Shown here: positions 63,140 to 64,000 of the stretch, in pieces | Layout: every line of letters begins with the position of its first letter | Numbering within the stretch: position 1 is the first letter of the stretch | Assembly: GCF_003004665.1 (NCBI RefSeq) | Contig: NZ_MUHY01000001.1 | Span: 310,001 to 374,000, forward strand | Direction of reading: 5' to 3' | Origin: Candidatus Pandoraea novymonadis | GTDB taxonomy: Bacteria > Pseudomonadota > Gammaproteobacteria > Burkholderiales > Burkholderiaceae | DNA: 64,000 nt | The notes under the pieces: generated by a model | The model's database searches: none | Seen by the model: the letters and a program-made list of their open reading frames with translations, nothing else | Told to the model about the DNA's origin: nothing | Translations under genes and position numbers: made by a program

Positions 63140-63421
63140 ATGAATAAACAAGAATTGATCGACGCCATCGCAAGCCAAACTGGGCAAAGTAAAGCTCAAA
63201 CAGGCGAAACTCTTGACACAGCGCTAGATGTCATTAGAAAAAATGTTGCCAAAGGCGGTAGTGTACAGGTGATCGGCTTCGGTTCGTTCAGCTCGGGTAA
63301 GCGAGCCGCACGTATCGGCCGTAATCCAAAAACCGGAGAAGAGATAAAGATTCCGGCTGCAAAAACTGTTAAGTTTACCGCTGGTAAAGCATTCAAGGAT
63401 GCGGTCAACGAAAAGAAATAG
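63140..63421 (+). CDS. hup: DNA-binding protein HU
   Basis: Nucleoid protein that bends and compacts DNA. From ATG 63140 ([15 protein letters not shown]) behind AAGGGA the 93 residues include [29 protein letters not shown] and the C-terminal [15 protein letters not shown]. Upstream in-frame codons are not part of the family. A terminator follows. Confidence 0.96.
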   Translation: MNKQELIDAIASQTGQSKAQTGETLDTALDVIRKNVAKGGSVQVIGFGSFSSGKRAARIGRNPKTGEEIKIPAAKTVKFTAGKAFKDAVNEKK

Positions 63422-63447
63422 ATGCCCCCCCTCCACAATTCGTTTTG

Positions 63448-63491
63448 GATAGGCTTAGGCTTAGACTTAGGTTTGGGCTGGCCTATTTTTT
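63448..63491 (+). terminator. probable terminator after HU, with hexamer repeats in the loop
   Basis: ATAGGC (63449-63454) pairs with GCCTAT (63481-63486), followed by a run of T's. The loop consists of imperfect AGGCTT-like hexamers repeated about four times. Confidence 0.55.
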
Positions 63492-63789
63492 CTCTAAATA
63501 AGGTGATACCCATAATCTGCTATTAGGGTTTTCTATTTCTTCAAATTTTCCTCTCTCTATTTTTAAGATATCGCATCTTCATATCCCAGATATATCTAGC
63601 CAATTTTCCCGCAGCATCGGGATATCACCACTCTACTAAATTTATGATCTCGCTCGAAGCTAATCTTTTATAGCAATAACTAACACTCGAAAAATATCTT
63701 CAACTATAATTCAGCAGTTATATAAATTGCGACAGCGAACAGCGAAATGAAATAATTTTTGAATTGATCTTATAATTCTAGTTACAATA
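63492..63789. other. short gap HU / DUF1289 gene
   Basis: About 300 AT-rich bases with no supported feature. Confidence 0.45.
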
Positions 63790-63969
63790 ATGTCAAAACT
63801 CCACGATCTCCTAGACAGCCCTTGCATCGGGGTTTGCTCTACCCTTTTTGACGAAATCTGTAAAGGCTGCCACCGTACTGCTTTCGAAGTCAGTAATTGG
63901 GTTTTCTTCAGTGAAGAGGAGAAAGCTCTAGTGTGGGAACGTATCAAACGCGAAGGTTATTCCATGTAA
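63790..63969 (+). CDS. DUF1289 small Cys-rich protein
   Basis: A 59-residue protein. It reads SPCIGVCSTLFDEICKGCHR (residues 10-29) and then EVSNW, the DUF1289 pattern with two Cys pairs that suggest metal or cluster binding. Function unknown. The C-terminal part (EEEKALVWERIKREGYSM) fits the family. No ribosome-binding site is obvious before the ATG. Confidence 0.85.
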   Translation: MSKLHDLLDSPCIGVCSTLFDEICKGCHRTAFEVSNWVFFSEEEKALVWERIKREGYSM

Positions 63970-64000
63970 TATCCGTTTAGCAAGGATACAATAGAATCAG

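Noticed and set aside
63451-63480. Hexamer repeats after HU as a repeat array or CRISPR-like element
   Set aside because: Only about four imperfect 6-base units inside a terminator loop; no repeat-spacer pattern. No CRISPR, transposase, integrase or attachment site was seen anywhere in the window.

Overview
The window looks like part of the chromosome of a host-restricted Burkholderia-type betaproteobacterium. I infer this from several things in the sequence. Gene neighbourhoods recur in the Burkholderiaceae: a complete Ara4N cluster with ArnA split into two genes, iscRSUA-hscBA-fdx-iscX, a Rieske oxygenase facing xseB-ispA-dxs-folE2, and rpsP-rimM-trmD-rplS. Base composition is clearly AT-shifted. 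There are long gene-free gaps, broken genes (thrC, a PhoH-type gene, a probable slyX), and no transposons, prophage or CRISPR. Among sequenced relatives, insect-associated Burkholderiaceae symbionts of the Vallotia type are one plausible match, but that is inference only. Comparisons of gene order with Burkholderia below are from memory.

Layout. 1-1.9 kb (-): a 3'-truncated family-4 uracil-DNA glycosylase, rimI and tsaB overlap one another. 2.3-4.0 kb (+): a DEAD-box helicase with a strong terminator. 4.1-10 kb (-): clpB, a wrecked thrC and an intact hom. 10-10.9 kb: a gap rich in hairpins. 10.9-18.6 kb (+): a Mth938-like gene and arnT, an SMR-like flippase, arnB, arnC, split arnA and arnD, then bcp and a PhoH/PIN remnant. 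20.3-26.3 kb (-): the whole ISC iron-sulfur operon behind an IscR-type operator. 26.5-34 kb: uvrB (-), tyrB, a soluble RnfB-like ferredoxin, nth and a YadGH ABC exporter. 34-40.4 kb (-): a CAU tRNA, rpoD, dnaG and a BaiN/HI0933 flavoprotein.

40.5-48.8 kb: tsaD (+); folE2, dxs, ispA and xseB (-); a Rieske oxygenase, thyA and folA (+). 48.8-49.9 kb is a 1-kb gap. 49.9-55 kb (-): rplS-trmD-rimM-rpsP, a DUF1415 gene and glyA. 55.9-59.9 kb (+): cyoABCD. 60.3-64 kb: a slyX-like remnant, fpr (-), galE (-), an HU gene (+) and a 59-residue DUF1289 gene (+).

How it fits together. The retained set covers information processing (rpoD, dnaG, trmD, t6A genes tsaB/tsaD, ribosomal proteins), Fe-S assembly supplying IscR, Nth, RnfB-like and Rieske proteins, isoprenoid supply (dxs, ispA), folate/dTMP metabolism (folE2, glyA, thyA, folA), a quinol oxidase, and an outer membrane with Ara4N-modified lipid A. 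Threonine synthesis is lost at its last step.

I see no clear new multi-gene system. The most unusual signals are perfect inverted repeats: a 32-bp palindrome inside the dead thrC, a 26-bp palindrome before the helicase, a cluster of hairpins upstream of the Ara4N operon, and further perfect hairpins in most gaps. They could reflect a mutational process, untested structured RNAs, or both.
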